31,632 bases of DNA from UBA1563 sp041667115 (GTDB taxonomy: Bacteria; Bacteroidota; Ignavibacteria; Ignavibacteriales; Ignavibacteriaceae): contig JBAYFO010000043.1 of NCBI GenBank assembly GCA_041667115.1, positions 1-31,632 of the forward strand. Reading direction: 5' to 3'. The position numbers and the translations under genes were made by a program. The notes under the pieces are model-generated. The model was not told where the DNA came from. It saw only the letters and a list, made by a program, of their open reading frames with translations, and made no database searches. Shown here in pieces: positions 1 through 8,158 of this stretch (its first letter is position 1; the number at the start of each line of letters is the position of its first letter).

Positions 1-351
1 CGGACGAATACTGATAATGGGAGCCGACAGTTTTTCTAACGGGTTAAATTCTATTTTGTAATATTCAGCATTAGCTTTAGGATCATTTGGAATATCCGGG
101 AAAAGTGTTTTCCTTTGAACTATTGAAATCCTCTTTACTTCACTAAACCATCTTATAGCATAGGCTTCTTCTTGAAAAATTTTTGTTTGATAAAAAGCAA
201 TGTGTTTTAGTGATTTATCAGTAACACTCTTCGGAACCATTTTTATGTTGCAAGGAATTCGATACCAGTTTTTCTCTTGTGCGACATTAAAATCTGCTTT
301 ATTATTCATTAAAGCTATTAAAAAATTTCTTTCTGTATGTTGCTTTATCAT
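1..351 (-). CDS. Hypothetical protein, 5' part only (runs off the left edge)
   Basis: An open frame of 117 codons starts at ATG 351-349 and runs off the window edge without a stop. The protein begins MIKQHTERNFLIALMNNKAD. It contains the segments NWYRIPC, IAFYQTKIF and EYYKIEF with a coding-like mix of aromatic and charged residues. From memory the pattern WYRIP...LAFYQTK.FG...YYKI...L..PI.S resembles a widespread uncharacterised bacterial family that often carries a nuclease-like (DUF559/Vsr-type) C-terminal domain. That domain would lie outside the window, so the link is weak. There is no signal peptide and no clear Shine-Dalgarno site. It is separated from the next gene by a possible bidirectional terminator (442-476). 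Confidence 0.55.
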   Translation of the reverse strand, partial: MIKQHTERNFLIALMNNKADFNVAQEKNWYRIPCNIKMVPKSVTDKSLKHIAFYQTKIFQEEAYAIRWFSEVKRISIVQRKTLFPDIPNDPKANAEYYKIEFNPLEKLSAPIISIRP

Positions 352-441
352 GGATACTTCATATCATACTTACTATGCAATAATACCTACCAGAAATTAT
401 TATATGCGGGCACTTTTTGCACAAATATTTCAAGCAAATAA

Positions 442-476
442 CTAAGTAGGCAATCTGTTAGCGGTTGCCTACTTAG
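442..476. terminator. Perfect 12-bp inverted repeat, putative terminator
   Basis: CTAAGTAGGCAA (442-453) and TTGCCTACTTAG (465-476) pair perfectly around an 11-nt loop. The hairpin lies 26 bp past the stop of the WG-repeat gene on the minus strand and upstream of the edge gene. The minus-strand flank is only moderately T-rich, so termination is plausible but not certain. A protein-binding palindrome is the alternative. Confidence 0.55.
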
Positions 477-502
477 CAGTATTTTCAATCCGTAAATTTC
501 AC

Positions 503-1663
503 CTAAAATTTCGGTTGTTCGATAAGAATTACGAATTTTCCTTTTTTGTCAATAAATCCTTTAGAAACCTTACTTGTTTTTTTGTCGTACTGCTCGGCAT
601 AAGCAAGTCCGCTATTAAATGGTTTCAGCTTGTTAAATTTGAAATCGATAACCGTCTTCCCTTTTGTATCAATGAATCCCATATCCATACCGTAGCCCTG
701 TTGAGCAACGGCTAATCCGTCATTAAAACCTGAGTGAAATGTAATTATTTCGTTGTCTTTTTTAATTCTCTTAAATTCTTTTATTCTCTTTCCCTTCAGA
801 TCAATGATAAAAAACGCTTTTTGGTAACGCTCATCAAGAAAGGAGACTGTAGTAAATCCATCACTATACGGAAATGCATCGCTATAAATCGGTTCAACTA
901 CAACATTTCCGCTAGTATCAATATAGCCATATTTATTATCCCGGCTTTGTATACGGGCTCTTCCGTTTGAGAAAGGTTGAGGCTCGTTCGTAAATTGGCA
1001 ATCAATTTTTATATTCCCATGATTATCAATAAATCCCCATTTCTCACCAAGTTGTACTGCTGCAAGGCTATCTGAAAAATCTCTTACATCGTTAAACTTA
1101 TCTTCTATGGCGATATTTCCCAGCGTATCCAGAAATCCGTAATAAATCTCAAACCGATTATTGCTTCTCTTCATTCCCCTCTTAAACCTTGCTTTTCCTT
1201 CATGAAATTCGGTTCTGTAACCATAGTCGTTGGGAGTTGTTTCAACAATAACTTTTCCTTCCGTATTTATTAACCTGCACCTTGCTTGTATTTTAGAATT
1301 TGCGGCTGAACCGGGTTCATAATTAAAAGCATAGCCGTTGTTAAAATTTGATGCGGAAGTAAATTGGAATGGAATTACGAGTTGACCTGTTTTATTAATG
1401 TATCCGGTTTTACCGGTCTTTGGATCAACTACCAAACAAAGTGTATCTATAAATACCGGTGTGTAAAGCATTCTTTCACTAAACTGCGGCTGGATAACAA
1501 CATTCCCTTTGGTATCAATGAATCCCCAGAGATGGTCTTTTTTAACCGGAGCCAACCCTTCATTAAATTCACCAACTTCGTCAAAGATAATGGTTTTTTG
1601 TGGAAAGGAAGATATACTGAATAATAAGAGCATAGCGCTTAGAACGAGGAACTGACGTTTCAT
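503..1663 (-). CDS. Secreted WG-repeat protein
   Basis: The protein is about 386 aa and begins MKRQFLVLSAMLLLFSISS, a typical signal peptide ending near SFPQ. The rest is a string of about seven or eight degenerate WG repeats of the form (W/Y)GFIDxxGxxVIxxxF, for example HLWGFIDTKGNVVIQPQF, KWGFIDNHGNIKIDCQF and KYGYIDTSGNVVVEPIY. WG/KWG repeats probably form a beta-rich scaffold, and their function is mostly unknown. Here the signal peptide puts the protein in the periplasm or outside the cell. An in-frame GTG lies 15 nt upstream (1678), but ATG 1663 is preceded by AAAGGTG at good spacing and starts the signal peptide directly, so I chose it. The gene appears monocistronic. Confidence 0.85.
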   Translation of the reverse strand: MKRQFLVLSAMLLLFSISSFPQKTIIFDEVGEFNEGLAPVKKDHLWGFIDTKGNVVIQPQFSERMLYTPVFIDTLCLVVDPKTGKTGYINKTGQLVIPFQFTSASNFNNGYAFNYEPGSAANSKIQARCRLINTEGKVIVETTPNDYGYRTEFHEGKARFKRGMKRSNNRFEIYYGFLDTLGNIAIEDKFNDVRDFSDSLAAVQLGEKWGFIDNHGNIKIDCQFTNEPQPFSNGRARIQSRDNKYGYIDTSGNVVVEPIYSDAFPYSDGFTTVSFLDERYQKAFFIIDLKGKRIKEFKRIKKDNEIITFHSGFNDGLAVAQQGYGMDMGFIDTKGKTVIDFKFNKLKPFNSGLAYAEQYDKKTSKVSKGFIDKKGKFVILIEQPKF

Positions 1664-2228
1664 TTTTTCACCTTTCACTTTTTAAGTTATTTGATTTTTC
1701 TCTTGAGCTACTCTTTTTCCATTTGTATCGGAAACTGCAAAAGAGAACAAGTTATATGAACATGCTAAAAAATAATTACCCAAAAAATTTTTGTAAATGC
1801 GCAACTACAGATAATTTGATTAACTGCAGAGAACGCTAAGTAAAGATAAAGTTAGTTTACATTCTGAACCTTTCGTAGAGTCGCTTAACAAAAATTGGAA
1901 TATGATTTTGGATTTTATAATTTGAAAAATATAACATAATTAGTAACGTATTTACTACCCCGCATGGTTGTTTATGTCGGTAAGCATGGAACAAAGAAAC
2001 AGAACCTCCCATTTACTTAATTATTAGGACAAACGAACTTATTAATGTTTGCTGAAGATACCAAATACTATCATAATAATATTTTAATAACCCAAAGATT
2101 TGATGGAAGTCAGCAATTGCACATAAAAAGGAGTTCCAATTTGCCGGGTACTGCAAAGTAAGTCTCCTGCTTACCCAACCATTTTATTTCAAATCTTTCT
2201 TTCCAAATGCTTTAGTTAAATCTTATAG
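1664..2228. other. Intergenic region with no convincing gene
   Basis: These 565 AT-rich bases lie between the PAP2 gene and the WG-repeat gene. Frames on both strands are broken by many stops. A short imperfect stem (GTAAG/CTTAC near 2158-2176) lies just past the PAP2 stop and could help termination. The region must also hold the promoter of the WG-repeat gene, but I see no clear TAnnTTTG motif. A decayed gene cannot be excluded. Confidence 0.4.
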
Positions 2229-3161
2229 TTAAAAAGTAACGGAAAATCCAAACACCGGAATATCCGGCATCACTTCTTGCGGATTAACTCCCGCCGCTTT
2301 ATGAAATTTACCCCTAAAAAATTTGCCTGTAGTAGAACCAATTGCATAAGACATTAATGATGCAGCTACTGCATCAGAAAACCAATGCATACCACCTCTA
2401 CCCAACGAAGAAACTGCAAAAACCATATATGCCACATATCCGTAGCCTGCAATTTTTAACCATGTTTTATCGGGATAAAAATTTGTCAACGCCGAAACTA
2501 CAGCCATTGTAGATGAAGTATGTCCTGAGGGCCAACCCCAAAATATTCCTCCCCGCATAAAACCAAACCTAAAAGTCTTACTTAATCCTTCCATATCTTT
2601 ACTATTTCTCCAATCCGGATTTGGTCGACCGGTGATTGCTTTTAGAAGAGAATTATACGATAAAGCGATCAGGCTGGATTGAAAAACCGCGAAAGATGCT
2701 CCCAGAGCTTCGTTATCATGTTTTATTTTACCGTAAGCGTAGAGAGAACCTCCTATAACAAAAGGAAAATAAGTTGCCATCCGGATAACCGGGCGGGCAG
2801 CATCACCATATTGCTGGTGTTCGTTGAAATATTTATGTATTTCATAATCTGTATTACTTGTTACAAGCAAAAACGTTGAAGCGACTCCGGCTAGATGAAG
2901 GTAAAAATTATTTCCTTTAAAACTATTTGCTATATTATTTCCAAAACCACTAAACAAAGTTAAATCTGAAGGTGCAGAGCTCGGAAGAGATGGTATGACC
3001 TGACTTGAAGGACTATCATTTTCAAAATGAAGATTTCCCATTGAAAAGTTAAGTTTTGCAGTTGTCCGGGTTATATTTACTTGTGCTTTTATTATGATGG
3101 CATTAATGAAACACAAAATAAATAAAGAGACAAATATCGTACGGTTAGAATATTTTTTCAT
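2229..3161 (-). CDS. PAP2 superfamily membrane phosphatase-like protein
   Basis: The protein is about 310 aa: an N-terminal hydrophobic signal or anchor (MKKYSNRTIFVSLFILCFIN), then several membrane segments with the PAP2 landmarks KAITGRPNP (K174), PSGH (211-214) and RGGMHWFSD (His259, Asp263). PAP2 enzymes remove phosphate from lipid phosphates such as undecaprenyl pyrophosphate or phosphatidic acid at the membrane. Two canonical arginines appear altered. In K-x6-RP the arginine position is Asn, and in SR-x5-H-x3-D a leucine sits at the arginine position, with an Arg two residues closer to the His. Substrate and activity are therefore uncertain. An upstream ATG at 3254 would add 31 residues before the hydrophobic segment, so I chose 3161. 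Confidence 0.8.
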   Translation of the reverse strand: MKKYSNRTIFVSLFILCFINAIIIKAQVNITRTTAKLNFSMGNLHFENDSPSSQVIPSLPSSAPSDLTLFSGFGNNIANSFKGNNFYLHLAGVASTFLLVTSNTDYEIHKYFNEHQQYGDAARPVIRMATYFPFVIGGSLYAYGKIKHDNEALGASFAVFQSSLIALSYNSLLKAITGRPNPDWRNSKDMEGLSKTFRFGFMRGGIFWGWPSGHTSSTMAVVSALTNFYPDKTWLKIAGYGYVAYMVFAVSSLGRGGMHWFSDAVAASLMSYAIGSTTGKFFRGKFHKAAGVNPQEVMPDIPVFGFSVTF

Positions 3162-3580
3162 TAATTTAAAATAATAATTTCGCCTATCCGCTACAAGTAA
3201 ATCAACGTGAGTGTCTGGAATATTGCTAAATGACTCAAAGGGAGTAAGTTTCAACTCTGAATTTCTTTGAATGATTGGCGGTTCATGTTTTTCTATTTTG
3301 CCGAAAAGGAAGCGGAGTATTACATCTTCTTCCCGGCACTGTCATGCCATTTCTAGCGCTTGTAAAGCTTCATTTCGTCAATGCAAGTTCTCATTTCTTC
3401 ACTGTTAGAGAACATTTCATTATCGCAAATAGACAGCTTCCCATTGGCTTAATTATATTTTTAAAGCAGCATTTATTTGTAAAAAGAAATAAAAGCATCT
3501 TTCGATTTTGCAATATTTTAGTTAATTTTAATTTAGATGGAGTTATAAATTGGCACAAGTATCTTAATAACTAGAGGAAA
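3162..3580. other. Divergent intergenic region (PAP2 / TonB-dependent receptor)
   Basis: About 420 bases lie between two divergently transcribed genes and should hold both promoters. A 99-codon open frame on the plus strand (3275-3574) has atypical composition and no family features, so I do not call it. The 3' part is very AT-rich. I see no clear TAnnTTTG element, repeat or RNA structure. Confidence 0.4.
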
Positions 3581-5902
3581 TTGAAAACACACTTAAAAAT
3601 ATTACTTTTCTTTTTAATACTTTCCCCTCTGGTTCTGGTTAACGCCCAGACAAAAGAAAATAGTATTTCAGGTTTGATTAAAGACGCTGTTACCGGCGAA
3701 ATTTTAGTCGGGGCTAACATAGTTCTATATAAAGATAGCATTAAAGCAACCGACCAGCACTACAAAGGAACCACAACAAATATCCACGGCTTTTATGTTT
3801 TCCCTAATCTCCCAAAAGGAAATTATTACTTGATAGCAAGGTATATCGGCTATAAACCTACTATAAAGGAAGTGTCTGGTCTAAAATCAAATACCGTCCA
3901 TTTTAATATTGATCTAATACCGGGAGAGATCCAAAAAGAAGAGGTATTGGTTATTGGTAAAAAATCAGATAAATCATTAATAAGCAATTTAGATGTTTCA
4001 CCTGAACTTTTATCGAAACTTCCTTCACTTAGCGGAGAAACAGATTTGTTTAAACTTTTACAAATGCTTCCCGGTATCAAAACTGCAAGTGAACTTTCGG
4101 GAGGATTATATGTTAGGGGCGGCTCACCGGATCAGAATCTTACACTAGTTGACGGATTAACAATTTACAATCCTTCTCATATTGGAAATATTGCAAGCAC
4201 TTTTAATTCGGATGCTATCCAGGAGATACGATTAATTAAAGGGGCGTTCCCTGCTGAATATGGGGGAAGACTTTCTAGTATTCTTGATATTAAACTTCGA
4301 TCCGGGACGAAAGAAAGAAATAAGGGAACTATCGGACTTGGATTGATTAATGCATTCTTCACACTCGAAGGACCGATAAGCGGCAATTCCACTTATATGA
4401 TTTCCGGGAGAGATATGTATTATGATAAATGGCAGGATAACTTAAATCAGAATAGCAATATCCCCCGCTATAATTTTTCCGATCTAAATTCTAAAATTAA
4501 TTACGTTGTTTCTGAAGAGAATATCTTTTCAATTAGCGCCATGTATAGTAAGGACAATCTCTATAGTCCCGAATCTTCAAAAGATTTAAATTATTCAACA
4601 GGATGGGATAATCTGTGTGTTGGTTTGAACTGGTTACATATTAATTCCAGGTCAGGGTTACTTACATCAAGCTTAAGCGTAACTAACTATGGATTCAGAT
4701 CACTTATCTTAAATAATAGTTCAGAGGATATAACTGATAATTTCTTTTCCTCTTCGCGTCTAAGGGATTATAATTTAAAACAGAATTTTGAATTACACCT
4801 GAACGAAATACATACACTTAAAACCGGGATTGATCTTACTCTTCATCAATATGATCTCCGGTATAGTACCGCGTATGACCCTTTACTTGAAACCGATCCT
4901 TACGCAGGAGATAACTTCTACTCGCTTGAAGGTGCGCTTTATTTCCAGGCAGAGTCTCAGCTTACTTCGCGCCTTAAACTGAATACAGGAGTAAGACTTT
5001 ATTATTTTGGTGAAAGAAAATATTTTAACGCCGAACCGCGTTTGGAATTCTCTTATGCACTTACGGAAAATACCTTTATAAAATCGGCTTATGCGGTAAC
5101 TCATCAATATCTTCACCTCATTGTACGAAATGATGTTTCACTTCCTACAGATCTTTGGTATCCTTCTACTAAAAAGATACTTCCCGGAAGCTCAGACCAG
5201 TACGTCTTTGGAATAGATCAATATTTTGGCGGGCAAGATTATCTTCTTTCACTCGAATCCTACTACAGGAATATGGATAATTTATATGAATACAAAAACA
5301 GCAGCCAGTTAAACTCATCAAAAGGGACTGTGGAAGATCAACTCGTAAAAGGAAAAGGTGAAGCTTATGGTGTTGAAGTGTTCTTTAATAAAAAAGCAGG
5401 AAGTATTTCCGGATGGGTTGGTTATACCTTATCCTGGACAAGAAGAAAGTTTGATGATCTTAATAATGGAAAAATATTCTACCCGAAATACGACCGCAGA
5501 CATGATCTTTCATTTGTACTTTCATATAACATAAATGATAATTGGTCTACCGGATTAACATGGACGTACGCCTCAGGGCAAAGGTATTCTCTCCCACCGG
5601 GGCAATATATGTTTAATGAAATATCTCCCGGTACAGGTTCTAACATTTATATTGATTATTCTGAACTTAATAACGCCCAGTTTCCTGCCTTTCATAAAAT
5701 GGATTTGAACCTAACTTATAAGTGTTCTTTATTTAATCTCCCTTTTGAAATATATTTGAACATTTATAATTTGTACAACAGACAAAATCCGTTTGCGCAA
5801 TTCGTTTCAAAAGAATCTGAAAATGGAAATACTGCCGTTAAAGTAAAACAACTAGTCTTATTCCCGATCATTCCTACAGTCGGATTTAATTTTAAGTTTT
5901 AA
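3581..5902 (+). CDS. TonB-dependent outer-membrane receptor with carboxypeptidase-regulatory-like domain
   Basis: The protein has 773 aa. The signal peptide (MKTHLKILLFFLILSPLVLV, cleavage near NAQ) is followed by a CarboxypepD_reg-like beta-sandwich (about 28-112), then the plug (about 135-240, with LPGIKTASELSGGLYVRGGS, LVDGLTIYNPSHIGN and FPAEYGGRLSS). The remaining 500 or so residues are a beta-barrel ending in phenylalanine (FNFKF). It imports an unknown ligand across the outer membrane using TonB/ExbBD energy. It is shorter than SusC-type receptors and has no SusD partner. The start is TTG, with AGAGGA close upstream. It is followed after 1 bp by a DUF4249 lipoprotein, a recurrent pairing in Bacteroidota. 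Confidence 0.92.
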   Translation: MKTHLKILLFFLILSPLVLVNAQTKENSISGLIKDAVTGEILVGANIVLYKDSIKATDQHYKGTTTNIHGFYVFPNLPKGNYYLIARYIGYKPTIKEVSGLKSNTVHFNIDLIPGEIQKEEVLVIGKKSDKSLISNLDVSPELLSKLPSLSGETDLFKLLQMLPGIKTASELSGGLYVRGGSPDQNLTLVDGLTIYNPSHIGNIASTFNSDAIQEIRLIKGAFPAEYGGRLSSILDIKLRSGTKERNKGTIGLGLINAFFTLEGPISGNSTYMISGRDMYYDKWQDNLNQNSNIPRYNFSDLNSKINYVVSEENIFSISAMYSKDNLYSPESSKDLNYSTGWDNLCVGLNWLHINSRSGLLTSSLSVTNYGFRSLILNNSSEDITDNFFSSSRLRDYNLKQNFELHLNEIHTLKTGIDLTLHQYDLRYSTAYDPLLETDPYAGDNFYSLEGALYFQAESQLTSRLKLNTGVRLYYFGERKYFNAEPRLEFSYALTENTFIKSAYAVTHQYLHLIVRNDVSLPTDLWYPSTKKILPGSSDQYVFGIDQYFGGQDYLLSLESYYRNMDNLYEYKNSSQLNSSKGTVEDQLVKGKGEAYGVEVFFNKKAGSISGWVGYTLSWTRRKFDDLNNGKIFYPKYDRRHDLSFVLSYNINDNWSTGLTWTYASGQRYSLPPGQYMFNEISPGTGSNIYIDYSELNNAQFPAFHKMDLNLTYKCSLFNLPFEIYLNIYNLYNRQNPFAQFVSKESENGNTAVKVKQLVLFPIIPTVGFNFKF

Positions 5903-5903
5903 G

Positions 5904-6695
5904 ATGATTAAATATATTTTAACTATACCGCTGTTATTTCTTCTGCTCTCGTGTGAGAAATCTCAAATTGTTGATAATGGCGCAGCATCCCAAGAAGTTG
6001 TTGTTGTTAATTGCGAATTAGATGCAGGAAAATTATTTTCGAGCGTTACCTTTACAAGAACTCTCCCGGTAGGAATCCCTTATGATATTAAAGCAGCTGA
6101 ACTTAAAGATGTAAAGGCTTATTTAAAGATAAATGGAGCGCAGATAGTTCCCCTCCATTATATTAGTAACGGAGAGTATAAGCCAATGTATAATGAATTG
6201 ATTGTTGAGGCAGGAAGTACTTTTGAATTATTTGCCGAATGGGGTGAAACAATCATTTACAGCACTACTACAATTCCAACTGTACCTGAAATAAACTCTG
6301 CATCTTATGAAGCCGGAGGTAAGAACCTTAAGGCAAATATAAAGGTCCATGCTGGTGAAGTCTATGGTGCAATTTGGGTAATTGGTAATGGTATTGCAAA
6401 AGCTACTGCATTTCCGAGTTTGAGCATCCCTGAGAAAGAGATTTTTAATATAAATGTTATCACTTCAGGAATGCCGGCAGAATATACTGGAAATGAATTT
6501 AACGGAATGAGAAATATCCAGGTGTTTTCTTATGACAAACAATACACAGCTTATTTTAATTCAGCAAAAGTAAATGTTCCTCTTGGTAATGCATTCATGC
6601 AGAATGGAGGAACCATAGGCTGGAATGTTTTTGGAAATAATGTAATAGGAATGTTTATTGGTGTCGGTAAAGGAACAATAAAAAATGTTAATTGA
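5904..6695 (+). CDS. DUF4249-family lipoprotein
   Basis: The protein has 263 aa with a lipoprotein signal (MIKYILTIPLLFLLLSC; acylated Cys17). The N-terminal part resembles DUF4249: VVVVNCELDAGKLFSSVTFT, then conserved-looking segments such as ELKDVKAYLKINGA and GSTFELFAEWG. DUF4249 proteins are surface or periplasmic lipoproteins usually encoded next to a TonB-dependent receptor, and their ligand is unknown. This one is at the short end for the family. It lies 1 bp after the receptor gene and 3 bp before the rhodanese-like gene, so the three are almost certainly co-transcribed and may form one uptake unit. Confidence 0.75.
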   Translation: MIKYILTIPLLFLLLSCEKSQIVDNGAASQEVVVVNCELDAGKLFSSVTFTRTLPVGIPYDIKAAELKDVKAYLKINGAQIVPLHYISNGEYKPMYNELIVEAGSTFELFAEWGETIIYSTTTIPTVPEINSASYEAGGKNLKANIKVHAGEVYGAIWVIGNGIAKATAFPSLSIPEKEIFNINVITSGMPAEYTGNEFNGMRNIQVFSYDKQYTAYFNSAKVNVPLGNAFMQNGGTIGWNVFGNNVIGMFIGVGKGTIKNVN

Positions 6696-6698
6696 TCA

Positions 6699-7763
6699 AT
6701 GAAAAAGATAAAAATACTCCAATTAGTAATTGTTTCGGCAATTCTCTTCTTTATTGCCGGGTGTGAAAAGGATAAGATAACATCTCCTTTTTCTGCTAAA
6801 ACAGAAAACAACGCCAAGCTTCTTCTCTTTCTTGAAGAAGAGGGAGATATTATTAATAAAATTCCCCTTCCGATGATTGAGCCATATGATGTCTATAATA
6901 ATTTGAGCAATTGCCTGGTGATAGATTTAAGAGATAACCCCGATTATTTAAAGGGACATATCGGAGGAGCGAAAAATATTCTCAAGGATTCACTTTTTAA
7001 CTATGTCAAAGTGAATTATTTAAAATTTAATAAGGTGGTTCTTGTAAGCGCTTCCGGACAATCGGCTGCTTATTTTTCCTCTTTACTCCATTTGGCTGGA
7101 TTTTCGAACATCTATTACATGAATTATGGAATGGCTTCATGGAATATGTTTTTTTCTGCTGTATGGACGGACAGAATTGGTAAAAGTGAGGGAGCTGTTT
7201 TCTCAAACACCTTTTATCCAAAAAATGGTTACTCTCCTTTACCGGAGATCAATTTGAATTCATCCGGCGAATCAATGGAAGATTTTGTTCAGACAAGAAT
7301 CTCCAACCTGATAAAAGAAGGATTCAATGAAGATTATTCTTCAGTTTACTCAAAATCAACAATGATATTTAGTTACTGGATAGATAATAAAACTCAGTTT
7401 TATACAGTATGTGTTGGACCAATAATGCTCTATTCTTCAAACCCTTATACTACAAACACGTATCATCCGGTTGGTGCTGTGTTTTACCAGATTCCTCCTT
7501 TACCGTCTGATTTCAGGAGTGTAAATTACTTGCAAACTCTGCCTTCTAATGGTTCTATTGCTATATACAGTGGAACAGGACAGGAGAGCGCGTTTTATAT
7601 AGCTTACCTCCGTCTGCTGGGATATGATGCAAAATCAATTTTATTCGGAATGAATAATATTGATTATTATATGTTGTCTCATTCACCGGAAATCAGTCCT
7701 TATGCTTTCAATAACTCATACATTATGAATTATCCTTATTTTACAGAGTCAAACGGCAAATAA
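6699..7763 (+). CDS. Lipoprotein with two rhodanese-like domains lacking the catalytic cysteine
   Basis: The protein has 354 aa with a lipobox (FFIAGC, Cys22). The first rhodanese-like domain spans about 60-150: VIDLRDNPDYLKGHIGGAKN is the typical D-x-R...GHIxGA segment, and the active-site loop reads VSASGQS, with Ser117 where rhodaneses have Cys. A second, more divergent copy spans about 250-325: HPVGAVFY, then IYSGTGQES with Ser291 at the Cys position, then LRLLGYDAKSILFGMNN. Both copies should be unable to carry a persulfide, so a binding or structural role is more likely than sulfurtransfer. It is the last gene of the receptor operon. No strong terminator follows. Confidence 0.75.
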   Translation: MKKIKILQLVIVSAILFFIAGCEKDKITSPFSAKTENNAKLLLFLEEEGDIINKIPLPMIEPYDVYNNLSNCLVIDLRDNPDYLKGHIGGAKNILKDSLFNYVKVNYLKFNKVVLVSASGQSAAYFSSLLHLAGFSNIYYMNYGMASWNMFFSAVWTDRIGKSEGAVFSNTFYPKNGYSPLPEINLNSSGESMEDFVQTRISNLIKEGFNEDYSSVYSKSTMIFSYWIDNKTQFYTVCVGPIMLYSSNPYTTNTYHPVGAVFYQIPPLPSDFRSVNYLQTLPSNGSIAIYSGTGQESAFYIAYLRLLGYDAKSILFGMNNIDYYMLSHSPEISPYAFNNSYIMNYPYFTESNGK

Positions 7764-7951
7764 ATTTAATGAGTATCCATTTTTGATACAATTCTTTGTT
7801 GTTTCTTTAACAATAAAAACTGTATCCATAATTTTTCCTAAATAATTCTTTCCTTTCCACATCATCCAACCTCACCTACATTCCTAATTCGTAATTATTC
7901 CTAATATCTTTACACTCACAGGGAATATTATTCACTTTTTCTGTAATGCGT

Positions 7952-7982
7952 CTTGACAAACAATTTAATTTGTGTTAGGTTG
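7952..7982 (+). promoter_or_regulatory. thrAp: Putative promoter of the threonine operon
   Basis: CTTGACAAA (7952-7960) is followed 20 bp after its CTTG by TAGGTTG (7976-7982). TTGACA is a perfect sigma70-type -35 box with 17-bp spacing to TAGGTT. The same layout with a better Bacteroidota -7 box occurs ahead of the methionine leader. The predicted start near 7989 leaves only a few bases before the leader ATG at 7996. Confidence 0.55.
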
Positions 7983-7995
7983 CTTTCGTTAAATT

Positions 7996-8073
7996 ATGAA
8001 AAAACAAAATCAAAATATTACCATCACCATGTGCACAGGCACCACAACACCACCGGACATCGGAAGTTGGTAA
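7996..8073 (+). CDS. Threonine operon leader peptide (25 aa)
   Basis: This short ORF of 25 codons plus stop contains the run ITITMCTGTTT: six Thr (codons 9, 11, 14, 16, 17, 18) and three Ile. It lies 85 bp before thrA and just upstream of a strong rho-independent terminator. This is the arrangement of E. coli thrL. A ribosome stalled at the Thr codons by low Thr-tRNA would leave the codons before the stop free to form an antiterminator. There is no Shine-Dalgarno site, and the ATG is expected within about 8 nt of the transcription start. The peptide itself probably has no function after translation. It is not homologous in sequence to E. coli ThrL. Confidence 0.85.
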   Translation: MKKQNQNITITMCTGTTTPPDIGSW

Positions 8074-8133
8074 GCGAATAATATTATTTAAATGTTAAAA
8101 ACCGACTTCACAAAAAGAAGCCGGTTTTTTTTT
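8063..8133 (+). promoter_or_regulatory. Threonine attenuator: antiterminator and terminator
   Basis: Terminator: ACCGACTTC (8101-8109) pairs with GAAGCCGGT (8117-8125) with one mismatch, followed by nine T (8125-8133). Antiterminator: GAAGTTGGT at the end of the leader ORF (8063-8071) pairs over nine consecutive positions, one of them G-U, with the same 5' arm (8101-8109). The two structures are mutually exclusive. The antiterminator strand ends at the first base of the leader stop codon, so a ribosome terminating there hides it and lets the terminator form. A ribosome stalled on the Thr codons (8020-8049) exposes it. The pairing is read directly from the sequence; the mechanism is inferred from classical attenuation. 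Confidence 0.85.
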
Positions 8134-8158
8134 GTCTTGTACTTAATTTGGATATCTA

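Noticed and set aside
200..445. 81-codon open frame on the plus strand
   Set aside because: It lies antisense to a better coding frame (1-351 minus), has a Phe/Cys/Tyr-rich composition typical of non-coding translation and no ribosome site.
1980..2033. Short ORF starting ATG TCG GTA AGC, considered as another leader peptide
   Set aside because: No amino-acid run, no following terminator, and no plus-strand gene downstream.
3275..3574. 99-codon open frame upstream of the TonB-dependent receptor
   Set aside because: It shows no recognisable domain, the composition is typical of translated AT-rich intergenic DNA, and it fills the region expected to hold two divergent promoters.
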